A stretch of DNA of 64,000 bases. Source: Antedon mediterranea (taxonomy: Eukaryota > Echinodermata > Crinoidea > Comatulida > Antedonidae). The stretch is taken from positions 25,786,501 to 25,850,500 of the forward strand of contig NC_092672.1 of the NCBI RefSeq assembly GCF_964355755.1, given 5' to 3'. Shown here piece by piece: positions 19,652 to 31,389 of the stretch (position 1 is the first letter of the stretch; every line of letters begins with the position of its first letter). A program made the position numbers and the translations under genes. The notes below the pieces were generated by a model. The model worked only from the letters and a program-made list of their open reading frames with translations. It did not search any database and had not been told where the DNA came from.

Positions 19652-21183
19652 CTAGATGGTAAGCTCGCTTCGCTCGCGTACCATCTAGGTCGTGCCCACA
19701 GATGGTTCTCAAATACACAGTAATTTCAGCGTAAAAAAATGCTTTTTTTTAATGTACGTACTGCAGGATGATAATAGTTATTATTGTTTAAAGAAACGCA
19801 TAAATAGACACGATGATTTATGTATTAAACTGAAATTAGCACACTGGGAATTACTTCCGAAAGAGAAACTTGTCACAAAATGAGTCCAAATTTGTTATTT
19901 GGACTCATTTAAACAAACCCAATTTGTGTTTTGTGTGTAACATTAGGGTTGAGGGATGGGGAAGAGGATATGGGTACAAAGAAGAACAATGTTTTAATAT
20001 ATTCTTTATCTACTCAGTAACGAAATATGTTTTTCATGTTTGATAGGCCTATAAATAATATACCACTTGATACAGTAACACATTTGCGATTTAATACTTT
20101 GTTAAAACTGTCACTGTTATAGTCCATTGAAATAGCATGTGCATGTAACGATACACGTACCACTACAACGTTTATATTCTTTGTAATTATTAATTAATAC
20201 AAACATTGAGACGCAACTGTCAGTAGTACAGTTTATTTGTATATTGTACGTTTTGTATAACAGTAGGGCCTACTCACAGGCCTATAAATAATATACCACT
20301 TGATACAGTAACACATTTGCGACTTAATATTTTATTGTTAAAACTGTCACTGTCATAGTCGATTGAAATAAAATACGGTAGTACATGTAACGATACACGT
20401 ACCACTACAACGTTTATATTCTTTGTAATTATTAATTAATACAAACGTTGAGAAGCAACTGTCAGTACTACAGTTTATTTGTATATTGTACGTTCTATAT
20501 AACAGTAGGGCCTACACTCACAGTAATACGTTTATTTGTACATGATTGTGTTATACATCTAACAGTACCCACACTCACAGTAAATTCAATGGCGACCACA
20601 AATGTTAATACGTATTTATTGCAATACTATATCTATATATACGTTTTAGGTTAATTCCCCAAGGGCCAATAAATTTACCTACAGCTGGTGGTACTTGTGT
20701 TAAAGCAAAGAGTTATTATTGGAATGTTCCATTCATCGGAAATCAATACATTTGTATAAATGTATATTAAATCTATCAAAATAGTATGTTTTTAAGAAAA
20801 TAGGTCTGTCTTCAACATTATGATGCTGTACTCGAGCTGTTCAACCGGTTTTCATCCATTAAAAACAATTATCGTAGGAGGAGATAGGAAAATGCGAAGC
20901 ATCCTCGTATTATTGTATGTTGGTATTTTTCAAGATAGACAAGCATTGGACAGTGTATACCACGATCGGAAAACACCCCTATTTGGGGCAAATCGTTGAA
21001 CCTAAATTCGTTTTAATCGTCAATAACTAATTATCGAACTCCATTTAATTAGTAAACAGGGTTACATCAGGTGGTTAAAATCAGTATCGAAAGTACGAAC
21101 CCACTTTATATACCATCGAGTAAACATTCTAGAAGTAAGGCGCAATTTACCGAATTTTGCCCTTACGTAAATTTATATATAGA
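19652..21183 (-). mobile_element. Non-autonomous Helitron (copy 1)
   Basis: On the minus strand it starts TCTATATATAAATTTACG and ends in a GC-rich hairpin (arms GATGGTA and TACCATC flanking GCGAGCGAAGCGAGC) followed by CTAG. It is inserted between A and T with no target duplication. These are the defining Helitron end features. Removing it makes the BEL gag frame read through as CCAGAACAT TTAAAG (PEHLK). No Rep/helicase frame is present. Internally, a unit of about 233 bp is tandemly duplicated (20045-20277 and 20278-20510), which accounts for most of the length difference from copy 2. Confidence 0.88.
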
Positions 21184-22133
21184 TGTTCTGGATATTCAAG
21201 GATTCTACTTGCATTCACATGTTCTGCTGTGTGTAAGCACTCTACCAGGAACAACGAAAACTCATCTAAAGCTTTAGGATCTGCTGGCTTTAATCTTGGC
21301 CAATCTAATGCTTTCTATATGTATTCACTGGCAATGAATTCACTGTCACCATATCTGTCTTCTAATTGCGACATAGCCATATGGTAGGCCTTTTCTGACG
21401 GTAAGTGGCTGTAACCTACAACAACTCTATTGGCTTCTCCTATTGTCATTATTTCAAGATATGCCATTTTTTCTTCCTCAGAATTGGTATTGGTAACAAT
21501 GTGAGAATTGAACTGCCTCCTAAATCTTGGGTATTCCATTGGGTTTCCGCTAAATTTCTTTATCGTGTGTATACGCTTTCTTAAGCTTTTCACAATTTCG
21601 GCAACGGCATCATAGGATGGAGCGAATGTCTTGGCTGTTGGGTTGAGTTGTTTTCTATGATTTTTAGGAGTGATTACATTTTCATCACCACAGGCAGAAA
21701 CCCCTGGGGTAATATCCAGTGCTGGCATAGCTGCTGGTTTAACTGGAGAAGTTTCTAGGTATTGATTGAAACCATTGTTTAATGACATGGGTTGAGGAAC
21801 TATAGGTATTTCAATAGGTGAACTTCTATCAGGTATAGACATTATAAATTTTGATACCTGACTACGTTTGTCTTCTTCTGGAACGTTGATTTGTGATTTT
21901 GAATCACTGTATGACCTTAATTCTTGATCTAAGGCCTCTGATCTGGCTTGCGCCGTTGCCAGGGCTTCTTCTTGTTCGAGGTTTTCTATTTCAACTTGAG
22001 CCTTTATAGCCGCTATCTTGGCTTCAGCTTTCTTTTTTGCGAACGTTTTCTGTGCAGTTTTCACAGCTAACTCTGCCCGTGCTTGGGCTGCAGTCAGTTC
22101 CAATTGGCTTCTCGCTGAAGAGATGTTGGACAT
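21184..22133 (-). pseudogene. BEL gag, N-terminal part
   Basis: Starts MSNISSARSQ at 22133. Residues 5-90 form an alanine- and glutamate-rich coiled coil. A capsid-like region with YPRFRRQF and LEDRYGD motifs follows. One in-frame stop (21315-21317) interrupts it before the Helitron junction at 21184. Confidence 0.82.
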
Positions 22134-22155
22134 CCTGATTTATACAGCTTTTTAC

Positions 22156-23227
22156 TTTCACGGACACAAATCAAACAGCTTAGAAATGCTCCGTTAAGTA
22201 TAACCGTTTTATTCAATGATTGAATATGTGTGTTGGTACGTATGGTAACTGAAAATAACAGAAAGTATAATTCCTTCAAATTGATATTCAAATACAGTAG
22301 TACATATAAAATACTTTAAACCTTGCTATCATATAAATATGATTACATATGCTATATTATTGTTAATTAAATTGTTACATAGTTTGTTGTTTACATACAG
22401 TATCTTTTATAGTATGACATAACTTACAAAGCTGTGAGCCTATAGATGCAGCACAATGAAAAACATCTGTGAATTTCTACTGTTAAACTTTAATACCTAT
22501 GAATGAAAAAACTATAACTGACAATCTACGAAATCTATAAAACTATTAAAAAGTACAAAATACAACAAATGTAAAAAATTGAAAAATTGAAAAAAGCTGT
22601 AATACTTTAATTACATGTGTTTTTTCTCGTATTCTAAAAGATTCAAAGTTGCATAGAAAATGGACAGAACTTTTGTATATTTAATCTCATGTATACTTTT
22701 ACGTGTGTTAACTAGTATCAGTATAGCCATAATAATGTGTTGTTTTTGTAAACTTTATGTGTTTCATATGGACAGTTTGTCTGAAATAAAGTTGAATTGA
22801 ATTGAATTAAGGAATCACCCTAAACATAACCATCAAAAAGGTACATCCAGTCGCCTTTTCAACACTATCCCTGTTGCCATAGCAACTAAGGAGAAACCAA
22901 CGCGCAGACCTAGGCTATACAGCATCTCGCGCACATGTGTACATACTGTGTGATAACTAGTTCACCCTTCGAACTATACACAATCAAAACTATTATATAG
23001 ATTTTCAAAATGCAATAACATTAATATCCATAGTATCCTAAATATATCTAAAACAAGCTGATTCAACAATTAAAGTGATTTATCCATTTTAAACTAATAT
23101 TTCTTACCTACAAAGGTACGACTGAAGTTTATGACTGATTTATCTAACTACAGGCAAAACAGTGCCGCGAAAAGTTACAATATGAAACGCCACAAATATT
23201 GTATGGAAGGCAACTGCGGCCAGCATA
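22156..23227 (-). repeat. BEL 5' LTR, split by a LINE-like fragment
   Basis: 630 bp of LTR plus a 442-bp insertion at 22389-22830. The sequences on either side join exactly as in the 3' LTR. Confidence 0.88.
22389..22830 (+). mobile_element. Short insertion with LINE/SINE-type tail
   Basis: 442 bp present in one BEL LTR and absent from the other. It ends near 22800 with TGTCTGAAATAAAGTTGAATTG and repeats of TGAAT, a tail typical of CR1/L2-type LINE 3' ends or SINEs using them. No coding sequence or clear target duplication was seen. Confidence 0.55.
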
Positions 23228-23232
23228 AAGAT

Positions 23233-25140
23233 AATAAACAGTTGTATCACTCACATCAAAAGAAGGCTCTTTAAATGGACAATTATTAACACAGATACTT
23301 GCCTGAAATGTAGTAGAGGATGATGCAATGAAGAAAATGCATTATGAAACTATAGTAACGTTTATACTGTACACAAATTTGGTATCGAAGTAAATTTTCG
23401 ATATATTGTGATCGGTACAGGAAACATGTATGTCGACCGCATTTTCTTGGATGCCTCTGTATTTACAAAGCACACATTAAACAATGTAAAGAAATGGACG
23501 GCTCACTCTCCCATCTTTTTATGACTGAAAAATATAATAGCCTGTTAACATTGTTATATTTATGTAAATCTTATTATGCATATTATGTATTTGTATAAAT
23601 ACAGCGAGGTTACATAGTATTACTACTAGGGCCTACTGTTTAACACAAGAAAGATAACGCAATATAAGGTTAACGCATGAGATGCTAAGCAACTAATATA
23701 ACCATGGGACATAAACTAAACACAGGAGTAAAAAAAGCATTAGTTGTAACATTAAATCTTTCTTTTTCGTTTTGCGTATTTTATGAAATAATGTATCTAT
23801 GCTTTATATATTTATGCTTGTATGTTATGCATTTGTGTGACATACAGTAGGCTACCGTACATCTGTAAAAAAGTATAAAAAAAGTAATTACATTACAGTA
23901 GTAAATGTATTTTCTGCAATTCATTTTATTATTAAAGTTTTGAAAGTGTTAGATGTAGAAGAGTATTCGAAAATGATGAAGGAATGGTGGATAATAAATA
24001 AAAAATATATAAACAATCCGATTTTACGAACGTACTCATTGACTAAATTGTCTTAGTGCTATAAAGAGAAATGAATATATAGAACAACATGGGAATAGGA
24101 AGATGTATGGAAATAATGTAATCCCCTTCTGATCTTTGAAATTAATATGAAACCATTTAATGGTGAACGCCAACAGAAGACAGAAAAATAAGATATATTT
24201 TGTAGTGAAATACATACAAATAATTTTTTTTAAATAACATCAGGACAACCCATTATGTCGGCATAAATGTGAACAGTATTTCCTCTTCTTCTTTTTTTGG
24301 TGAAGGAGAACAATGAAAATTCCACTCGCCCAACTTTTGCTGAATATCACACTTTCCTTGATACGTACACACTTTCTTCGCCAATGGCACGTTATCTCCT
24401 TAAAATTAAGATGATTTATTTGGCTATATGGTATACTTAATATTTGAAGTTTCACGTTTATTTTAATGAATATTCCTATTTATATATTAAATATTTAGTT
24501 TAACATTTTGCATTGTCTTATTTTTGTCTACTTTTAAGATATATTGTCAGATCCCCTGAAAAATTAATTTAATGCAAAAAAATAGTTAAATTGGCTGCCA
24601 GCCATTGGGTTTTGGTTGAACTTCCGTTTATTTTGTCATTTTATAAAACATTAATTTTGTTAAAACTACAAAGTGACCTATTCTAAGACTGATTTATTAA
24701 TCTTCATTTGTCATGTTTTTGGACAATACGTCATTTTTAAATAGAGCAGTTTAAAGTGTATAACGTGTGAATGAGCTAAAAATATCCACTGATTTAAAAT
24801 GATTAATGATTAAAATGATAATCATGCAAACAATAGAGAAAATCAACAAAGTTAAAAACACTGTAAACCAATTTTTCGTTGCCACATTTTAAAATTTGCG
24901 TCGCCATAATTTCACTTAGGCCTATACCAAGTTTGCGTTGCCACATTTTTACTTACTGTAAACTAATTTTGTAGTTTCTAATAAGTTTTCGTCACCATAA
25001 TTTAAACCAAGTTTGTGTTTCCATATTTTTACTTAAACCAACCTTGTTGAGAAATGTTCTACCTTTGTAATCTCTACGTACACCGCAGCCAACATCTTAA
25101 AATGTCATAACTTAAAGATGGAAGCGAACACTTCAGATAT
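23233..25140. other. AT-rich intronic DNA with an imperfect tandem repeat
   Basis: No gene is supported. Within 24865-25040 an imperfect unit recurs about three times: CGTCGCCATAATTT or GTTGCCACATTTTTACTT with AAACCAAGTTTG. Confidence 0.5.
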
Positions 25141-25460
25141 TTCAGATAATATTTATTTAGATAATAATGAATGAATATATACAAAATAGAAAAAAGATAT
25201 TAAAGTGAACATAGATAAAGCAGTAATTGGTAGTCATTATTATCATGGATCCCTTCTAGAAGTTAAAAACTTGTCTCGTAGGGACCCACAAAAAAACACA
25301 TTACTAAAAAAATAAAAATAACCTAGAATATATAATTATATAATTTAGGATAAAAAATTACAGTATAATAACATAACTAATATCTTCTTTATAAAAATTA
25401 TTCAAATTATATTTCTACCGATATTGGTAAATGAAAAAAAAAATATGTATACATAAATTA

Positions 25461-25515
25461 TAATTCCAGTATATATATAGTATATACTATATATACATTA
25501 TATATAGTATAGATT
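25461..25515. repeat. AT-only palindrome
   Basis: TATATATAGTATATACTATATATA and flanks form a nearly perfect palindrome. It is probably a slippage-prone microsatellite. Confidence 0.6.
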
Positions 25516-25601
25516 AAATATTGCAATAATAAACAACAACTAATATTTTGTGTAAGACATAAATAGTATATGAGTATAAATAATGATAATAAGCATATTA
25601 A

Positions 25602-28600
25602 CTAAGCAGTATAATATTTAGATATATAATGATTCTTTAACTTTTTTCGGAAAGTAAATAATGATATTGACGTTTTGATATTTGGTGGGATATGATTCCA
25701 CAAATTAGGACCTGATATAGTTATAAAAAATTTAGTTTTAGTAAGTCTAGCAAAAGGAATGTTTAAATGAGAATTTCTTGAATTGTAATTGTGAAATTTG
25801 GTACGTTTACAGAGCATATCAATCATAGAAATAGGAAGTTGGTTTTTAAAATAATTAAACATAAAACTGGCAACTTGAACATTGTGGATATCCGTTAATT
25901 TTAATATACCAAGACGTTTAAAAAGGGGTTCTGATGAGGTTCTATATGGTGAAAAAGTAATAATTCTAGCTGCACGTTTTTGTAATTTAGTTAATCTAGC
26001 AATATTAGAAGAGTAATCTGCAGCCCAAATAATGTTACAATACTGGAAATAAGGAAGTACAAGTGTGTTATAAAGAGAAATTAAAATATTTAGAGGGAAG
26101 AAGTGCTTAAGTCTGTTAATAATACTAATAGATCTTGATATTTTTTTCGAAACGTAATTTTGATGACTGGTCCATTTGAGGTTTTCATGAATATATACAC
26201 CTAAAAAAAGTGTTTCAGTTTTGCGTTCAATTGGAATTCCGTCAAGAAGTATATTTAGGTCATCAACTTTTAGTTTACGTTGAGAATTGTGAAAAATTAA
26301 ATAATTTGTTTTAAGAGTATTAATAAGTAATTTGTTTGAAATAAACCAGTCACAAAATTTTGTTAATTCATCATTGAATGTAGTAAATAATAAATCAATA
26401 TTGGAATTAGAGTAAAATAAGGTGGTGTCGTCGGCGAAGGATATTACTTGCAATTTGTTACTGACATTAGCCAGATCATTATCATAAATAAGGAAGAGCA
26501 ATGGCCCAAGCACAGATCCCTGTGGCACTCCGCAAGTAATATCCATCGTCGACGATGTACAAGATCCTAATGCAACATATTGTTTTCTATCTTTCAAATA
26601 ACTATTAAACCAATTCAATGAAATACCTCTAATTCCATAGCACTCAAGTTTTTTAATTAAATTATCGTGATTAATAACATCGAAGGCCTTTGAAAGATCA
26701 ATAAATAAACTTAATACATTTTCTTTTGATTCAAATAAATTTGTAATATTATTAATAAGATCTAAAACGGCATGGGATGTAGAGTGATTTTTTCGAAAAC
26801 CATATTGGCGTTTATTAAGTATATCAAATTTTGTGAGATAATCAGAAAGTTTAGAATACATGAGTTTTTCAATAATTTTGGAAAACATTGAAAGTAGTGA
26901 TATTGGCCGGTAATTAGATAATTGACTTCGTTCACCTTTCTTGAAAATGGGCACAACTTTAGCTAGTTTTAAGTGTGTTGGAAAGTGCCAGATAAAAAAG
27001 ATGAATTTATACAATGGGTAAGTTGGTAGATGATTAAGGGAGATACAGATTTTAAGACACGAGCAGTAATACCGTCAGATCCAGACCCTTTATTAGAATT
27101 TAGATTGTATATAGTTAGGTTAACATCATCAATTGAAACTGGGCTAATATAAAATGAGTTGGCAAACGCTGAATGAAGATAAGATAATGGATCAGTTATA
27201 TTAGTTGGCATACTATTAATAAGATTAGGACCAATTGTAGAAAAATAGTTGTTAAATGATTCATATATCTCTTTTTGAGTTTTGTAAATACTATCACCGT
27301 CTTTAATTAGATTCGGGTGCTTGTTATTATTATTACCTTTATTTAATAGAATTTATTACAAGCCATGTGTTCTTCAGATTACCTTTATATCTATCAAACT
27401 GGGAAGTATAATAATTCTTTTTAGCAGTGCGACGACAAAGATTAGTGAAAATATTATTATATTTTGTATAGTTTAATTTGTCATTATTACTACGTGTGTG
27501 CATATATTTGTTATAAAGTTTATGTTTCCGAGAACTACATTTTAAGAGAGCAGATGACATCCATGGTTGTTTAAACGTTTTATTTGATTTTATACTACTT
27601 TTAACCAAGTGTCTGGAGTGGATATTTGTAAATTTTTCAATAAATATATCAAAACTCAATCTTGGGTCACAATCAAATATCATAGACCAGTCTTCACCTT
27701 CTATATCAATCGATAAGGCATTTAGGTCGTTTATACGAAATGAATAGTTGGCGCTATTATCATCAAGGTTTTGATCATTAATTTCTTGATCAATGAACTG
27801 AAATATAGGAAGGTGGTCGGAGATATCATTAAGTAAAACACCAGCAACTATTTTATAGTTAGATTGTTTGGAATAAAAATGATCAATCAAGGTGGCCGAA
27901 GTTGAGGTAATCCTAGTTGGTTTTGAAATAGTTGGAAAAAAAGAATAGGAAATTAAGGTATTTAGGTAGGTGTTTGTTAATGTATGGTTATGGAATTTTA
28001 ATAAATCAATATTGAAGTCTCCCATGAGATGACAATTTTTGTTTTCATTGTTAATTTGGGTTAATACATTATCGACGGATATAGTAAAAGAATCTAGCCC
28101 TCCACAGGGGGCTCTGTAAATAATGCCTATAATATCATTTTTTGTCTTTGAATTTTCAATCTCAACAAAAAGTGATTCGGAAAGGTCGTCTGGTAATTTT
28201 AAGTCATTTCGAATTGTAATGCTAATATCATTACGTATAAAAAATGCAACTCCTCCGCCAATTTGATTATTGCTTCTATTGCTTGCAAAGAAGGAGTAGT
28301 TATTAATGAAAGGAATAGGGGAGTTTTAATTAAGCCATGTTTCACTGATACCGATTATGGAAAATTTGTTATTAATTGAATTAAAAAGGCATTCGAGATC
28401 ATTAACTTTATGCGTAATACTTCTAATATTAAGATGCAGGAGAGATAGTTTAGTATTAAAGGATGTATTAAACTTAGAATTAAATTGTGAATAATCATAA
28501 AAGCTGCAGTCATCTAGGGTAACTGACTGTGAATTGAGATTATTAATTAGTTGATCAAAAGATTCATCATATTTGTCATTTTTATTGTAATTAACTGGAT

Positions 28601-28700
28601 TAAAGGTTATGTTAGAAATATCATTGTTGTTAGTAAGTTCAGAGTTCACATTAAAGTCATAAAAAGGAAGTAAGTGAAGATAATTAACATTCATTAACAA
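25602..28700 (-). pseudogene. LINE ORF2 (CR1/L2-like): endonuclease and reverse transcriptase
   Basis: The endonuclease starts near 28440 (LLHLNIRSI, then GISETWLN) and continues past a TAA at 28326 to MGDFNIDLL (28025) and DISDHLPI. The RT frame 27014-25602 is long and open. It carries KVVPIFKKGE, NYRPISLL, QYGFR, LFIDLSKAFD, the active-site FADDTTLF and GVPQGSVLGPLLF, and a C-terminal LWNHIPP tail. At least one stop and one frameshift (near 27339 and 27000) separate the parts, so ORF2 is inactive. Order and motifs fit CR1/L2-related LINEs. In this minus-strand element ORF1 lies at higher coordinates. Confidence 0.85.
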
Positions 28701-28884
28701 TAGCTGCGTATAGCGTTATCTAAAAAAGAAATACAGCAATAAGCATGCATGAGACTGTATACATTAATACATAATTAATGAGAAGCAAAATAAACAATTC
28801 TTGAAATAAAAATATATTATAGGTAATATTTCGGTTGACGGTAAGTAGAGTCAAAGTAAAGTTAAATTATTGCGACGACTAGAA

Positions 28885-29459
28885 TTACTCAGTAGCTTCG
28901 GGGGCATGTGCTTCCTTGGGGTTCGGGTAGTATTTGGCAAGATGATCCATGTCGATGAATGTGCGAACATAACCATTTGCATCTATGTAACGCAATTTGT
29001 CAAGGTGGAGCCAGGCCTTTACTTTGTTGGAATGCAGGTATTTCATCGATGAGTATAATGCCTTTCTTCTACTTATCACTCTGCTGGTAAAATCATTATT
29101 TACGTAGATGTTATTATCTTTAAATTTAGGTCTCACTTTTGGAGCTGCCTTGCGTACTCTTTCTTTAGCGGAATATCTGAAAAAGTATGCAACAAGTGGT
29201 CTCGGTTTATCCCTGGTGGTATTACGTGGTCCAACTCGATGGGCTCGTTGTATATCATCATTAGCGATTTTGATGCCGGTGGTATTGGAAATAAATGAGG
29301 AAAGGAAATTAACAGTACCTTCACTATCCTCCGCTTGTTCGGGTATGCCAGTAAACCTCAGATTGTTACGGCGTTGACGTCCTTCTAGGTTGTCGATTTT
29401 GTCGCGTATCTCTTCTATGCATTCCGTAGTGGATTGCTGCGTATCCTCGGCAATATCCT
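28885..29459 (-). pseudogene. LINE ORF1 (L1-type, coiled coil plus RNA-binding domain)
   Basis: On the minus strand from 29459, a predicted coiled coil (DKIDNLEGRQRRNNLRF) leads into a GIPE motif, then QRAHRVG and KPRPLVAYF. This is the layout of L1-type ORF1 RRM and C-terminal domains. The 3' part is open from 29136 to 28885. The element is 5'-truncated at about 29459, so the N-terminus is missing. Pairing an L1-like ORF1 with a CR1/L2-like ORF2 is known in several invertebrate LINE lineages. Confidence 0.7.
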
Positions 29460-30490
29460 ACTACAGAGTGTGTTGTGAAACAAATGATACAAAATACACG
29501 TAGGCCTATATAATTGAATGAACATTTTTATTGTTTTCCCCGAGTACCGTAAACAATAATATCACTATAAAAAACAAATTCTGATTAAACACAGAATGGA
29601 CGGATGACTGGCTTCTTATGTTATTTTTAATTATTAAAAGATTTACCGTGTGAAAAGCCACACGGATAAATGTTGTTGGATATCGTCACAAACAGCAATG
29701 ACAGCAACTGTATCATGTAAGTTGCCCGAGACATTAGCCCTAAGTGACCACTCAAAATGATGTTAACAAGTCAAGAGCTACACGGCAAATTCCTTTTACA
29801 TTGACCGCAACTTTATGAACCGTGAAATTTGCAAAAAGTCACATTTTTAAAAATTTGTTATTCAATTTGAAAATGTGAGGATTTTCTTGCGAAAATTGTT
29901 TCAAATTACCCAGAAAATGTCGAACAGCTGATGATACAAGTTGGTGGCATGCTTTTTTCCCATCATGTTAAGGCCAAAAAAAAATATGAATAACGCACGA
30001 GTCTAGTTATGTTATTCTATGATAAATAATTACATACTAGACCGGAGTTATACAACACACTTCTCATATGCGTGTTGAATATGCGTGTAATACAGTAGCG
30101 TGTTGTATAAACGCACTCCATTTTTAATTTTTAGCTTGTGGCCGAGGTCAACCGCCCATAAACTTTGCAGTTATACAGTACATTAAATCGTGATACCATG
30201 TTATATCGTAGTCCATAATCCCAAGTTGTATTTTACTCATGTATACTCATTTTATTAAGGATTTTAACATAGAATGATTCGTTTAAAATTTAATTTCTTC
30301 AGATTGATTTTTTAAATCTGCTTTTGAAATTTGAAGAAAAAAACTTTTTAAAATTAGGATAAAACTATGTTAAATTTTGCCAAATTATGTCAACATTTGA
30401 TTAGGGTTAATGTTAAATCGGTTTAAATATGCAAAACAAGCATAATTATATACTAAATGTGGGCAAAATTGTCACAGCACATACTTTCAC
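29460..30490. other. Intergenic AT-rich DNA
   Basis: No coding or structural signal beyond short AT-rich repeats. Confidence 0.5.
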
Positions 30491-30498
30491 ACATTTTT

Positions 30499-30612
30499 AG
30501 TCGCGTGGACGCGACTCTATAGTTCACTATGTTGGTCGGTCGGTCTGTCTGTCGGTCCGGTATCACTATGCGTTTTAGCACGCGACTTATGGCTGTTGGC
30601 CTTGTTTGTAGG
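30499..30612 (+). repeat. Dispersed repeat with hairpin and GGTC/TGTC tract (copy A)
   Basis: Begins with the small hairpin AGTCGCGTGGACGCGACT. CTATAGTTCACTATG and a GGTC/TGTC microsatellite follow, then GGTCCGGTATCACTATGCG, and it ends GGCTGTTGGCCTTGTT. Related copies lie at 40070-40258, 43045-43165, 43717-43770, 52485-52594 (inverted) and partly at 54221-54310. It is non-coding and the family is not recognised. Confidence 0.8.
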
Positions 30613-30747
30613 CGTGTTGATTATGCGTGTAATAGCGTGTCGTATAAACGCGCCCATCTATGTTTACATTCATAATTTATGTCGTAATTACACTCATTAT
30701 TATTATAATTATTAATCATTTATGCCGTAAGGCCCATTCACACTAGG

Positions 30748-31133
30748 ACGATAACGATCGACGATAAATATATAAGCATGCATTTTTTTAACATAAAACA
30801 AAAGAAATTAGAAAGGGTTTCGTTCTAGGACTATAGGATAATCATTTATGCTGTCTTTGATAAAAATAATATTTTAAAAATTCCAATCAAATGACGTCAT
30901 GATACATAAAAACAATAAAATCGTTGTATTGTCACGATATTATTGCTCTTATAATCATGACGTCATTTGATTGGACGTGTGAAAATATCATTTTCATCAA
31001 AGAAAGCATAGATGGTTATTCTATAGTTCTAGAATGAAAAGGTTTTAATTTCTTTTATTTTATGTATGAAAAATGCAAATTATTGTCTATTATCGTCGAT
31101 CGTTATCGTCCTAGTGTGAATGGGCCTTTAACC
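30748..31133. mobile_element. MITE with long inverted repeats
   Basis: About 386 bp, close to a perfect palindrome. GGCCCATTCACACTAGGACG at the left recurs inverted at the right, and both inner arms contain ATGACGTCAT-type palindromes. No ORF. No target duplication could be assigned with confidence, so the superfamily is open. Confidence 0.75.
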
Positions 31134-31389
31134 TGGTTGAAGTACATTATGCGACCAGGTATGTGTATTCAAGTAGTCGGACCCTTCTGAAAAGTGACGT
31201 CAATTTTGACGTCAAAATGTCCTTGAATTCTGGAGTTGTAATGGTAATTATAAAACTAGTAATAAAATAATAGCATAAAACAAAAACTTATACGGACAAT
31301 TTTAATGTGAAATAATAATAATTTAATAACTGAAAAACCAAAATAAATTGTGGAATCTACGGATTTTTAAAAGTGTTAATAAAGTATTG

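Larger units (their letters stand above)
15980..23227 (-). mobile_element. BEL/Pao LTR retroelement, RT region deleted, with nested Helitron
   Basis: Minus-strand element bounded by 630-bp LTRs and the 5-bp duplication AAGAT (15975-15979 and 23228-23232). The internal order on the minus strand is gag, protease, remnant RNase H, integrase and the BEL-specific C-terminal domain. A deletion joins the protease region directly to the RNase H end, so reverse transcriptase is missing. The purine tract next to the 3' LTR reads ACGGGGGGAG on the minus strand. A 1532-bp Helitron lies in gag and a 442-bp LINE-like fragment in the 5' LTR. The element could move only with a partner's enzymes. Confidence 0.88.
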
